Source: Litorivivens sp041625575 (GTDB lineage: Bacteria > Pseudomonadota > Gammaproteobacteria > Pseudomonadales > Spongiibacteraceae). From it: 22,087 bases of DNA. Below, one piece after another: positions 1 through 6,865 of this stretch (its first letter is position 1; each line of letters opens with the position of its first letter). Where the stretch lies: NCBI GenBank assembly GCA_041625575.1, contig JBFJTG010000044.1, positions 1-22,087 on the forward strand, written 5' to 3'. Below the pieces are notes generated by a model. The model worked only from the letters and a program-made list of their open reading frames with translations, was not told the origin of the DNA and did not search any database. The translations under genes and the position numbers were made by a program.

Positions 1-1333
1 CTTCGCGCAATAATATTCGCGGCAACATTTCAACCTGAGTTACCGTCGCGCCCAAACGGGCAAAAGCCTGAGACAGTTCGCAGCCTATGGGGCCACCACC
101 CAGCACAAGTAAACGCCCCGGATTGCGATCCAGCTGCCACAAAGTATCAGAACTCAGATAACCGACTTCGTCCAAGCCCGCAAAGGCTGGCACCAGAGGC
201 CGAGCGCCGGTTGCGATAATAATGCTTTTCGCGCTGAGCTTTTCTGTTTCACCCGTTGAATTGCGGATTTCGACTTCCCAGGGCGACAGGAGTCTGGCTT
301 CGCCCTGACGACAATCGACACCTAACTCTGTATAGCGCTCAACAGAGTCGTGGGGTTCTATTTTTTTGACTACCGCCTGTATTCTGTCCATGACCTTGGA
401 AAAGTCGGCCTCCGGCCTAAGCGGCTTAAGGCCATAATCCGGAGCGTGGCTAGCCAGGGCGTGAACCTGGGCGCTTTTTATTAAAGCCTTGGAGGGTACG
501 CAGCCTGTGTTCAGACAATCCCCGCCCATATTCTCGCGTTCGATCAGAGTCACACTCGCCTTGACGGTTGCGGCGATATAGGAACTGACCAAGCCCGCGG
601 CCCCGGCACCGATAACTATCATATTGCGGTCGAATTTCGCCGGTTTTTCCCAGCCGCGATACACACGCAGCGCCTGTATGCGGTTAACTAGGGCACGGCC
701 TATCCAGGGCAACAAACCCAACAAGACAAAGGCCCCAATTAAGCCGGGTGAAAACAAGCCCGCCGTAGATTCAAGCTGCGCCAATTCGGTTCCCGCGTTC
801 ACGTACACGGCGGTGCCTGCCAACATACCAAGCTGGCTCACCCAGTAGAAAGTCCACGTTTTAATGGGCGTCAGGCCCATGGCAAGATTTATGAGAAAAA
901 AAGGAAATACCGGTACGAGGCGCAGCGTAAACAGATAAAAAGCGCCATCTTTTTCCATGCCCTTGTTCAGGGTTTTCAGACGTTCGGAAAACCGCTGCTG
1001 CACAGATTCGCGCAATATATAGCGCGCGGCCAAAAAGGCTAAGGTGGCCCCCAAACTCGAGGCAAAAGAGACGAGCAGCAAGCCGACACCCAAACCGAAC
1101 ACTGCGCCGCCAGCCAAGGTCATCACCGCCGCGCCCGGAATCGAGAGCGCCGTGACCAAGACATAGACAATAAAAAATATGCCACAAGCTAACAGCGTAT
1201 TGTTCGCGTAATAAGACTGAATATCGCCAAGCCGGCTCTGCAGAAAAGTCAGACTCAGATACTGATCCAGATCGAAGACAAAAATAGCGGCAACCAGCCC
1301 TGCAACCAAGGCAACCAAACTGATTTTCTTAAT
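1..1333 (-). CDS. TVP38/TMEM64 (DedA-like) membrane domain fused to FAD-dependent disulfide oxidoreductase, 3' end outside window
   Basis: This is a two-domain protein, 444 codons of it visible. Residues about 1-230 are hydrophobic and match the TVP38/VTT family: an early membrane segment, a GAAVMTLAGGAVFG-type stretch and FTLRLVPVFPFF. From residue 238 a Rossmann fold begins (IGAGAAG, 242-247). It is followed by the redox-active pair CLNTGC (C273, C278) and PSK of the mercuric reductase/dihydrolipoamide dehydrogenase superfamily, then a second nucleotide motif (LGGGPIGCE) near residue 413. The frame is continuous across the junction. No in-frame ATG occurs in the first about 55 codons. The start chosen is ATT at 1333, preceded by AAGGAGA at a 6-7 base spacing, and the N-terminus I/M-KKISLVALVAG fits the family. 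It lies 23 bases after the radical SAM gene, so it is probably the third gene of the arsM operon. The substrate is unknown; a membrane-bound thiol or metal(loid) redox role is inferred. Confidence 0.88.
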   Translation of the reverse strand, partial: MKKISLVALVAGLVAAIFVFDLDQYLSLTFLQSRLGDIQSYYANNTLLACGIFFIVYVLVTALSIPGAAVMTLAGGAVFGLGVGLLLVSFASSLGATLAFLAARYILRESVQQRFSERLKTLNKGMEKDGAFYLFTLRLVPVFPFFLINLAMGLTPIKTWTFYWVSQLGMLAGTAVYVNAGTELAQLESTAGLFSPGLIGAFVLLGLLPWIGRALVNRIQALRVYRGWEKPAKFDRNMIVIGAGAAGLVSSYIAATVKASVTLIERENMGGDCLNTGCVPSKALIKSAQVHALASHAPDYGLKPLRPEADFSKVMDRIQAVVKKIEPHDSVERYTELGVDCRQGEARLLSPWEVEIRNSTGETEKLSAKSIIIATGARPLVPAFAGLDEVGYLSSDTLWQLDRNPGRLLVLGGGPIGCELSQAFARLGATVTQVEMLPRILLRE

Positions 1334-1336
1334 GAT

Positions 1337-1345
1337 AATCTCCTT
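1337..1345 (-). promoter_or_regulatory. Strong Shine-Dalgarno site that decides an ATT start
   Basis: The minus strand reads GTAAGGAGATTATC just before the ATT codon at 1333-1331. AAGGAG pairs well with the 16S rRNA 3' end, and the 6-7 base spacing points to ATT (or the adjacent ATC) as the initiator. No ATG, GTG or TTG is present at that spacing. Confidence 0.6.
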
Positions 1346-1356
1346 ACTTGGATGGG

Positions 1357-2271
1357 CTAGATTTCACTGCACGATGCGCCATGCTTAAAGCAACTAAAAC
1401 AGCGATGATGACGCAGCATAACGCGCGGAACGAGACTTTCTCGCAAGGTAGCACCGAGCTTGTAGTCGGGGTCGTCATCGACCAGCGTACAGGCATAAAC
1501 TCCAAGACTCCCGTTTTGCTTTACCACCATGCGACTAAAGCCACACATAAACTGCGCCCTTGTTTCGTGACTATGGTGCTGCGTCATGCAGTTTTCGGTG
1601 ATCTCCGGCACAGCGGCCGAAGAGCCCGGCGGCAGAAAATCCGGAAACGAAACCAGCCGAATCGTGCGCGGCAATCCATGTTGTTCAAACAAATGTTGGT
1701 AAGTGCTTTCCACAGCAATAGTGTCTTCATCGGCGGACCACTGCCGAGCCACTGACACTTCAAATCCGCGCTGATGCAATTCTCGCAGCGCCTGAAATGA
1801 TTCTTCAAAAGTGCCCTCACCGCGCCCGCTTTCATGACGCGAGCACTCCGGATAATCGATACTGATACGAAAGCGCAAGGCCTGCTTGGCCGAGCGAAGC
1901 GGTTCAAGCTGGTGCAGCCGCTGCAGCAAGGGCCGTGTGCCGTTGGTCAGTACAAGGCAGGGTTTGAACTGCAGTGCATAGTCCAGAATTTGATGGAATT
2001 CGCGCGCGACAAACGGTTCACCACCGGTGAATGAAAAATTCTCGACGCCAAGCTCCACCGCCTCGTCAATGAATGGACGCACATCGGCGAGCGTCATCAG
2101 CTGGAGTCGATCATCGCCGGGCTTGGAGCCCTCCAGACAAAAAGGGCATTTAAGATTGCAGGCGGTGCCGGTATGAAACCACAGCTCTCGCAATGCAGGC
2201 GTTTCAATGTAACCGCGCGGCTCGCCGGCATCGGTATGCAGCCAACTATCGGCCCGTGCAATTAGCTGCAT
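1357..2271 (-). CDS. Radical SAM protein with SPASM-like C-terminal cysteines, arsM-linked
   Basis: This 304-residue protein is a radical SAM enzyme. C38-x3-C42-x2-C45 binds the [4Fe-4S] cluster and GGEP at 83-86 is the SAM-binding strand. A second cysteine set at the C-terminus (C243, then NG..YAC with C261, then C291, C294 and C301 in RCFSCFKHGASC) looks like a SPASM/twitch auxiliary cluster, or alternatively a thiolate metalloid site. The start is taken as ATG at 2271, which forms TAATG with the arsM stop and gives translational coupling; a TTG at 2280 is an alternative. A GGGGG stretch lies about 8 bases upstream. It sits between arsM and the TVP38/FAD fusion, suggesting it acts on an arsenic species. 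It does not show the ArsS N-terminal pattern I know from arsenosugar clusters, so the exact reaction is unknown. Confidence 0.88.
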   Translation of the reverse strand: MQLIARADSWLHTDAGEPRGYIETPALRELWFHTGTACNLKCPFCLEGSKPGDDRLQLMTLADVRPFIDEAVELGVENFSFTGGEPFVAREFHQILDYALQFKPCLVLTNGTRPLLQRLHQLEPLRSAKQALRFRISIDYPECSRHESGRGEGTFEESFQALRELHQRGFEVSVARQWSADEDTIAVESTYQHLFEQHGLPRTIRLVSFPDFLPPGSSAAVPEITENCMTQHHSHETRAQFMCGFSRMVVKQNGSLGVYACTLVDDDPDYKLGATLRESLVPRVMLRHHRCFSCFKHGASCSEI

Positions 2272-3314
2272 TAACAACAACCCCCGTCACTGACCGCCGT
2301 TGCTGAAGTGGCAAAAGGCAGCAGTTCGCCGCAACCGGGGAAAATGCCGTAGTGGCGGTCAAAGTTGCCGATAAATTCAAAGTGCGCAGCGAAGCGCGAT
2401 TCTTTCAACATGCGATAGGTGTTTCCACACACCGGAAAGACACGACCAGTCTCGATGAGATGATGCCCGTCGAGCATAAATGTCGATTCCTGCCCCTCCA
2501 CGCTGCCGCGATAGATAACGGCTTGCCCGTAGTCTTCGCAGGACGGCTCCAAACCTGCCAGTTTGAATAAACGGTAGGTTGCCGAAAAGAAACGGGCTGG
2601 CGACAGCTTGGCTGCGATGTCGGGGTTGTTGATGCCGAGAGGCCGGTCTTCAACCAGACGCGGGTCCTGAAAACCCGCGCCTTTGGCGAGACTCAGAAAA
2701 TCATTCCAGTATAAGGCTCCGGATAAGCACTCACCGTGCAGCACCGGATCATTTACCAAATGGCCGGGGATACGGCGATCCGCGTACACATCCGAGAAGT
2801 AAAACTCGCCCCCGGGTTTTAATACCCTATGAACTTCGCGCAGGACCGCATCTTTATCCGGCGACAGATTAATCACACAGTTGGAAATAACAATATCAAA
2901 GCTGCCATCTTCCAGCCCCAGCTCATCAAGCCTTTCAATATACCCTTCCAAGAATTCGACGTTACTCTTCCGGTAGTTAAACTGCTGGCGGTGATAATCC
3001 TGATGCTTGCGCGCAACCTCAAGCTGCTCTGTAGTCATATCCACGCCAACCACAAAACCCTGCTCGCCCACCAGACCCGAGAGTGCATAGACATCACGGC
3101 CGCTGCCACTGCCCAAATCAAGAATACGCATGCCGTCCAATACTGCCGGCGCCACCAGACCACAACCATAGTAGCGGCTCAATGTTTCCGGATGGAGTTT
3201 CGACAAGACGGGCTTGAGCCAGTCCGGCGGCGCCACATCGCAACACGCGTCGGTTTGCAAATCGCTGCTGCTTTGCAATTGTTTGCCGTAATAATCTTTA
3301 ACGGTTTCTAACAT
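2271..3314 (-). CDS. arsM: Arsenite S-adenosylmethionine methyltransferase
   Basis: ArsM moves methyl groups from SAM to thiol-bound As(III), giving methylated arsenicals in the cytosol. The 347-residue protein has SAM motif I (ILDLGSGSGRD, about 64-74), the later LKPGGEFYFSDVYADRR block, and the cysteines typical of the family: C24/C25, C51, C146 (SNCVINL) and C196 (GECLSGALY). It is longer than the about 280-residue minimal ArsM and carries the C-terminal extension (PVCGNTYRML, YGIFPGCG) ending in a GGCC tail. The start chosen is ATG at 3314, with AGAGG five bases upstream; a GTG at 3320 lies inside that ribosome site and is less likely. It is the first gene of a three-gene leftward operon and overlaps the next start by one base. 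Family assignment is firm; which methylated product is made is not visible. Confidence 0.95.
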   Translation of the reverse strand: MLETVKDYYGKQLQSSSDLQTDACCDVAPPDWLKPVLSKLHPETLSRYYGCGLVAPAVLDGMRILDLGSGSGRDVYALSGLVGEQGFVVGVDMTTEQLEVARKHQDYHRQQFNYRKSNVEFLEGYIERLDELGLEDGSFDIVISNCVINLSPDKDAVLREVHRVLKPGGEFYFSDVYADRRIPGHLVNDPVLHGECLSGALYWNDFLSLAKGAGFQDPRLVEDRPLGINNPDIAAKLSPARFFSATYRLFKLAGLEPSCEDYGQAVIYRGSVEGQESTFMLDGHHLIETGRVFPVCGNTYRMLKESRFAAHFEFIGNFDRHYGIFPGCGELLPFATSATAVSDGGCC

Positions 3315-3532
3315 TTCCACCTCTGACTGTTGCGTCTACTTTTGATGCATCGACGATGAGATTGTTACATGACAGCCTACCAAAAACGCCCCCACCTTAC
3401 CCGGATAGTCTTACGAACCGCAATGGCCTCTATCACCGAGTATCAGGGCCGTTTTCGTCATCCATTAGGGTGACGTGACGGCTCCCGAAATACTCCAGAC
3501 TTTCGGCAGCCAGCAAGCTAATGGAGCGCACA
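3315..3532. other. Divergent intergenic region between arsM and the SnoaL-like gene
   Basis: The 218 bases must hold the promoters of both divergent units. I see no convincing sigma-70 hexamer pair. The arsM leader contains an overlapping palindromic patch at 3344-3358 (GATGCATC running into CATCGACGATG), which could be an operator. No ArsR gene lies next to it in this window. Confidence 0.4.
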
Positions 3533-4033
3533 ATGAACAAGGTCACCACTATCGAACAACAGCTACAGCGCCTGAACGACATCGAAGCCATAAAGACTCT
3601 CAAATACCGCTATGTCAAAGCCATGACTTATTCCGACTGGGATGCGCTGGAATCGACGCTAGTAGAAAATGTTGAGACCTCTTACAGCGACGGTAAATAT
3701 ACCTTTCACAGCCGCGACGAGGTGCTCGCCCTGCTGCGCTCTTCGCATAATGAGGCCATGCACAACATCATTGCCTACTGGCACGTCACCATGCCCATCA
3801 TCGAGATTACTTCAGCCACGACGGCCACGGGCAGTTGGGGTATGTATCATCGCTATATCGATCGGGGCGAACGCAACGTCGAAGAAGAGCAGTTTGCGTT
3901 TTACGAGGATGAGTACCTGCGCACCGATGAGGGCTGGAAAATCAGCAAAACCGGATACAAACGCATTATGGAGCAGGGCTTTGAGCGCGGCGATATTTCA
4001 AGCCTGACATTTAACGCCACGCGTTTCGATTAA
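3533..4033 (+). CDS. SnoaL-like / nuclear transport factor 2 family protein
   Basis: This 166-residue protein has the NTF2-like cone fold pattern. An N-terminal helix (LNDIEAIKTLKYRYVKAMTY, about 12-31) is followed by DWDALESTL, and a strand-rich half contains YWHVTMPIIEI and the C-terminal DEYLRTDEGWKISKTGYKR. Such proteins are small-molecule isomerases, cyclases or hydrolases, or ligand-binding modules, and the substrate cannot be read from sequence. The start is ATG at 3533 because GGAG sits six bases ahead; an in-frame ATG at 3521 has no such site. It is divergent from arsM and convergent with the anti-sigma gene, and appears to be a single-gene transcript. Confidence 0.85.
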   Translation: MNKVTTIEQQLQRLNDIEAIKTLKYRYVKAMTYSDWDALESTLVENVETSYSDGKYTFHSRDEVLALLRSSHNEAMHNIIAYWHVTMPIIEITSATTATGSWGMYHRYIDRGERNVEEEQFAFYEDEYLRTDEGWKISKTGYKRIMEQGFERGDISSLTFNATRFD

Positions 4034-4038
4034 ATCCC

Positions 4039-4076
4039 GGTGGCCTAGCCCTCGAAAGCTACTCGCAAGGGCCACC
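4039..4076. terminator. Possible hairpin between convergent genes
   Basis: GGTGGCC (4039-4045) can pair with GGCCACC (4070-4076) across a 24-base loop just after the SnoaL-like stop. No T-run follows, so it is not a standard Rho-independent terminator. Its position between convergent genes makes a weak or bidirectional stop possible. Confidence 0.25.
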
Positions 4077-4162
4077 CCACCTTAACGAAGATGCACTTCC
4101 CATTGGGCATCCATGTCGCTCAGGTAAGAGCTTTCCTTACTACCGCCCCTATGCATGGCGCG

Positions 4163-4417
4163 CTATTCAAGCGCTTTGTCGGCATCCCTTCCCGCTCTCT
4201 CATCGTGAATGCCCCGCATAACTCGCTCTACCTCAGCCTCATCGGCTTTGCCGTGCATTCCCGGAATTGCTCTGAGGAGCTTGCCCAGCAGGTTTACATA
4301 GCGCCGACAGTGGTGGCATATAAGCAGGTGTGTACGAATCGACAAGCGCTGGCGCCAGTTTAGCTCTCCCCCGAGGAAAGCGTCGCTATGCCCGACCAGC
4401 TCCCTGCATTTCAGCAC
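4163..4417 (-). CDS. Small soluble zinc-finger anti-sigma factor
   Basis: This 84-residue protein has the zinc anti-sigma signature: an N-terminal C4 and H30-x3-C34-x2-C37 in HLLICHHCRRYV. It resembles the family that binds and holds ECF sigma factors. There is no transmembrane segment, so it would act in the cytosol, and zinc or thiol oxidation is a plausible release signal (inference). The start is GTG at 4417, overlapping the end of the sigma gene by seven bases. AGGTGA lies immediately upstream and GGAG about nine bases away. The overlap implies translational coupling and matched production of the pair. Confidence 0.82.
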   Translation of the reverse strand: MLKCRELVGHSDAFLGGELNWRQRLSIRTHLLICHHCRRYVNLLGKLLRAIPGMHGKADEAEVERVMRGIHDERAGRDADKALE

Positions 4418-5040
4418 TCACCTGTCTCCTGATAATGATCAACCAATTTAAACAACTGCGTGCGCGCACGATGCAGCAGGACTCTGGCATTGGATGCCGT
4501 GATGGTCAGTTCGTTACAAATCTCATCAAAAGGTAGGCCGCCCGCGTCGCGCATCTCAAGTAGTGATCGCTGCTGGCCGGGCATGTCAGCTAGTAACTGA
4601 TCCAGGCAGTCGGCCAGCTCGCTGGCCGTCAGTAAATCGTAAGGGCTGTCACTGTGCCAGGCGCTCGGCGGCTTATGCCAATGGCCGTCTTCGCGAAAGC
4701 GATCCGCCAGCGGCAGCGGCTCATCGATGTCGGTATGCAGCGTGCGCTCGCGCTTGTACTTTCGCAGCCACATCTTGCTTTCATTAATGATTATGCGGGT
4801 GAGCCAGGTGCGTATTGAGGAACGCCCCTCGAAGCGTTCAATATTCTGATGCGCCTTTATCCAGCCTATCTGTACCACCTCTTCGGCATCGGATTGACCC
4901 ACGATATTGACCGCAACGGCCATCAGCGCGCGATGGTGGTCACGCACCAATTCGCGAAAGGTAGCGCCGTCGCCCGCCCTCAGCGCCTGCAGCTGCTCTG
5001 ACGGGGTTTCGATTAAAGAGGTGCCTGACAACGCGCTCAT
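4411..5040 (-). CDS. ECF-type RNA polymerase sigma factor (sigma-70 family)
   Basis: The 209-residue protein directs core RNA polymerase to a specific promoter set. Sigma region 2 is seen at about 30-95 (DAEEVVQIGWIKAH, then SSIRTWLTRIIINES), and region 4 with its helix-turn-helix at about 145-200 (LPFDEICNELTITASNARVLLHRART). A charged linker of roughly 45 residues separates them. Sigma regions 1 and 3 are absent, as in extracytoplasmic-function sigmas. The start is ATG at 5040; a TTG at 5052 would add four residues, and neither has a strong ribosome site. It is co-encoded with a zinc-finger anti-sigma. The regulon is not visible; the arsenic operon and the thiol-related genes on either side are candidates only by proximity. 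Confidence 0.92.
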   Translation of the reverse strand: MSALSGTSLIETPSEQLQALRAGDGATFRELVRDHHRALMAVAVNIVGQSDAEEVVQIGWIKAHQNIERFEGRSSIRTWLTRIIINESKMWLRKYKRERTLHTDIDEPLPLADRFREDGHWHKPPSAWHSDSPYDLLTASELADCLDQLLADMPGQQRSLLEMRDAGGLPFDEICNELTITASNARVLLHRARTQLFKLVDHYQETGEC

Positions 5041-5071
5041 GATTGCGCCCAATTGTGTTTACTGTGAGGAA

Positions 5072-5099
5072 TAGACCCTGATTAGCCCCAATAAATCCC
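5072..5099 (-). promoter_or_regulatory. Candidate ECF autoregulatory promoter
   Basis: Upstream of the sigma gene the minus strand has GGGATTT (5099-5093), a 16-base spacer and GTCTA (5076-5072). The spacing and the short TCTA-like -10 resemble ECF-dependent promoters, which often drive their own sigma gene. The start site would fall about 25 bases before the ATG. The consensus for this sigma is unknown, so this is tentative. Confidence 0.25.
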
Positions 5100-5120
5100 T
5101 ACCGCCATTGTGTCCCGGCT

Positions 5121-5717
5121 TTAGCGTGGCTCGCGCCACATCGCCCACAGCGGCGGCGCGTCTTTGTGCGCCTGGATTTGCTGAAGAATTTCAAAACCGA
5201 AGTGACGGTAGAATCCGATATTGCGCTCTTTCGAATTCTCCAAATAGGCGGGCATATGTTCGCTGTCGATTCGCGCCAGTGCATTGCGCATCAGCGCACC
5301 GCCCAGCCCTTTGCCCTGCGCCCCGGGTTTGGCGGCAATCGCAAACAAATAGTAGTGTGGATCTTTGGGGTGCACCTTGCCCATCGCAGCATTCACAGCC
5401 AGAGCATTACGTATGCCCCGAAAGCCGGCATGACGTATTAGCGCGCGGCCAATATTGATTGACGCTCGGAGGCCAAAATCTACCGTTAACCCTGGTGGCA
5501 ACCACAAGCTACAAGCCTGCCCGTCCACACTGCAATCGCCGAAACCCTTAGGTATATACAAGTCGCGCGCCATTTCCGTGTAGATGGGGCGCATGGCAGC
5601 TGTGCCCCGAAAGGCCCACAAATTGACCGGGTCGTCAGCAAAGCCCTCGGTAATTATCTCGCCCAACAAGTCATGCTCACCAGTGGCTATTGGCTTTAGC
5701 TGCGCTTGAACACTCAT
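5121..5717 (-). CDS. GNAT family N-acetyltransferase
   Basis: This 198-residue enzyme would transfer an acetyl group from acetyl-CoA to an amine. The acetyl-CoA pyrophosphate loop is seen as Q134-x-x-G137-x-G139 in PGAQGKGLGGALM. It is preceded by the beta-4 strand HYYLFAIAAKP and followed by LENSKERNIGFYRHFGFE, the usual C-terminal GNAT block. The start is ATG at 5717 with AAGGCGAG upstream. It lies 22 bases after the gamma-glutamylcyclotransferase-like gene and is probably the last gene of the methyltransferase-GST-cyclotransferase-GNAT run. In that setting a cysteine conjugate or another small amine is a possible substrate, but the acceptor is not determined by sequence. Confidence 0.9.
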   Translation of the reverse strand: MSVQAQLKPIATGEHDLLGEIITEGFADDPVNLWAFRGTAAMRPIYTEMARDLYIPKGFGDCSVDGQACSLWLPPGLTVDFGLRASINIGRALIRHAGFRGIRNALAVNAAMGKVHPKDPHYYLFAIAAKPGAQGKGLGGALMRNALARIDSEHMPAYLENSKERNIGFYRHFGFEILQQIQAHKDAPPLWAMWREPR

Positions 5718-5739
5718 ACAAACTCGCCTTTTATCGTTT

Positions 5740-6150
5740 TTATTTTTCCGCGTCGAGCATGGCCTCTAACTGGGCTTTTGCGTAATTTTCAGCAGCGCGG
5801 CTATATTGCCAATTGCGCTGTCCCATACGGGCCAGATAACGCGGCCGAATGACATACGTCCACGCCTCGACCTTTTCCCCATCGGCGGTCTGAACAAAGA
5901 CCATCGTACGGCGGTACATTTCGCCTTCGTAGCGATCAAGCGGCTGCCAGGCCGCTGGCGGAACACCGCGCACGAGCAGACCCGAAACGACGGACCCAAC
6001 GCTCGGCGCAATTGCCGGATAGTCAGCCCTCTTTACGTTCCGGCAAGTGAAATCCGGCAACCGGGCAGCTTCGCAGTCTATGCTTCTTGCCGTCAAATGT
6101 TCCAGCAAGGGCCGATACATCAGCGTGCCATAGCAAAACAAATACTGCAT
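5740..6150 (-). CDS. Gamma-glutamylcyclotransferase-fold (AIG2-like) protein
   Basis: The 136-residue protein has the hallmark YGTL motif (residues 7-10) and LDRYEGEMYRR (about 71-81), where E75 is the likely catalytic glutamate of the family. Members cyclise gamma-glutamyl compounds to 5-oxoproline and the freed amine; others act on gamma-glutamylamines. The ORF starts with ATG at 6150, three bases after the GST stop, so the two are translationally linked. Its pairing with a glutathione transferase suggests glutathione or glutathione-conjugate turnover (inference). The exact substrate within the family cannot be told from sequence. Confidence 0.88.
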   Translation of the reverse strand: MQYLFCYGTLMYRPLLEHLTARSIDCEAARLPDFTCRNVKRADYPAIAPSVGSVVSGLLVRGVPPAAWQPLDRYEGEMYRRTMVFVQTADGEKVEAWTYVIRPRYLARMGQRNWQYSRAAENYAKAQLEAMLDAEK

Positions 6151-6153
6151 GGT

Positions 6154-6855
6154 TCACTTGGACCTATAGGGGGAGGAATCCTGATTAAACAACATAGCGC
6201 GAGCCTTGTCGTCCATCGTACCCGGTGGCGGCATCATATCCTTGCCCACATCGACACCGCGGCGCAAAGCCGGGCGTTGCTTCAGGGCGTCGAACCAGCG
6301 CTTTAGGTTTGGAAAATCTCTCAGATCAAAGCCATAGCGTTTGTAGGGTAACAACCACGGAAAGCTGGCCATATCCGCAATCGAATACTCACCCGCCAAA
6401 AAAGGCTTCTCGCGCAGGGCGTAGTCCATTACGCCCAGCAGGCGATCATATTCATTTAGATAACGATTTTTGGCGTATTGGTTATCGTCGGTGTCAGCGT
6501 AATTCACGAAGTGGCTTGCCTGCCCACCCATTGGCCCCAGGTTGGCCATTTGCCAAAAGACCCACTGGGTAACATCGTAAAAAGCGCGCTGCTCGCGTGG
6601 CATAAACTGTCCGGTTTTTTCCGCGAGATACATGAGGATAGCGCCGGATTCAAACACAGTCAGCGGACCGCCTTCGGCTTCGGTATCGACAATAGCAGGC
6701 ATGCGCGCATTGGGGTTAACGCGTAAAAAGGACTCTTCAAACTGCTCACCGCTGGCGATGTTAAGGGGCAGGATGCGGTAGGGTAGCCCACACTCCTCCA
6801 GCATAATGGTGATTTTCCAGCCATTGGGTGTGGGCGCGAAATACAGATCAATCAT
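6154..6855 (-). CDS. yfcG: Nu-class (YfcG/YghU-like) glutathione S-transferase
   Basis: The 233-residue protein begins MIDLYFAPTPNG, nearly identical in pattern to E. coli YfcG. Residues T9-P10-N11 form the glutathione-thiol site of the Nu class and E69-S70 (FESGAI) bind the gamma-glutamyl group. Helical C-terminal domain motifs (LQWVFWQM-like TQWVFWQMANLGPMGGQ and GEYSIADMASFPWL) complete the fold. Nu-class enzymes reduce disulfide bonds with glutathione and can have peroxidase activity. The reading frame extends 50 codons further upstream into the preceding gene, but the family start at ATG 6855 is preferred, leaving a 10-base gap after the methyltransferase. The Shine-Dalgarno site is weak, so coupling to the upstream gene is likely. 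Confidence 0.92.
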   Translation of the reverse strand: MIDLYFAPTPNGWKITIMLEECGLPYRILPLNIASGEQFEESFLRVNPNARMPAIVDTEAEGGPLTVFESGAILMYLAEKTGQFMPREQRAFYDVTQWVFWQMANLGPMGGQASHFVNYADTDDNQYAKNRYLNEYDRLLGVMDYALREKPFLAGEYSIADMASFPWLLPYKRYGFDLRDFPNLKRWFDALKQRPALRRGVDVGKDMMPPPGTMDDKARAMLFNQDSSPYRSK

Positions 6856-6865
6856 CGACGGCAGC

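Noticed and set aside
1..1333. Possible frameshift or missing start in the first gene, because no ATG opens the frame
   Set aside because: The frame is continuous from 1333 to position 1 with both domain motifs in phase, and a strong ribosome site precedes ATT, so a rare start is the simpler reading.
1357..2271. Assigning the radical SAM gene as ArsS or ArsL
   Set aside because: The cysteine context (CNLKCPFC) and C-terminus do not match the ArsS form I know, and ArsL similarity rests only on a Cys-rich tail; neither name is safe.
2829..3311. Plus-strand open frame of 160 codons opposite arsM
   Set aside because: It lies wholly inside arsM on the other strand, has no recognisable motif and no ribosome site; it is a shadow of a well-supported gene.
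4140..5106. Two further GGCGGTAG cores (4140-4147 and 5099-5106, minus strand) as ops elements
   Set aside because: They lie past the anti-sigma stop and between the GNAT and sigma genes, not in a long LPS leader, and the flanking bases do not match ops; they mainly show that the 8-mer occurs by chance.
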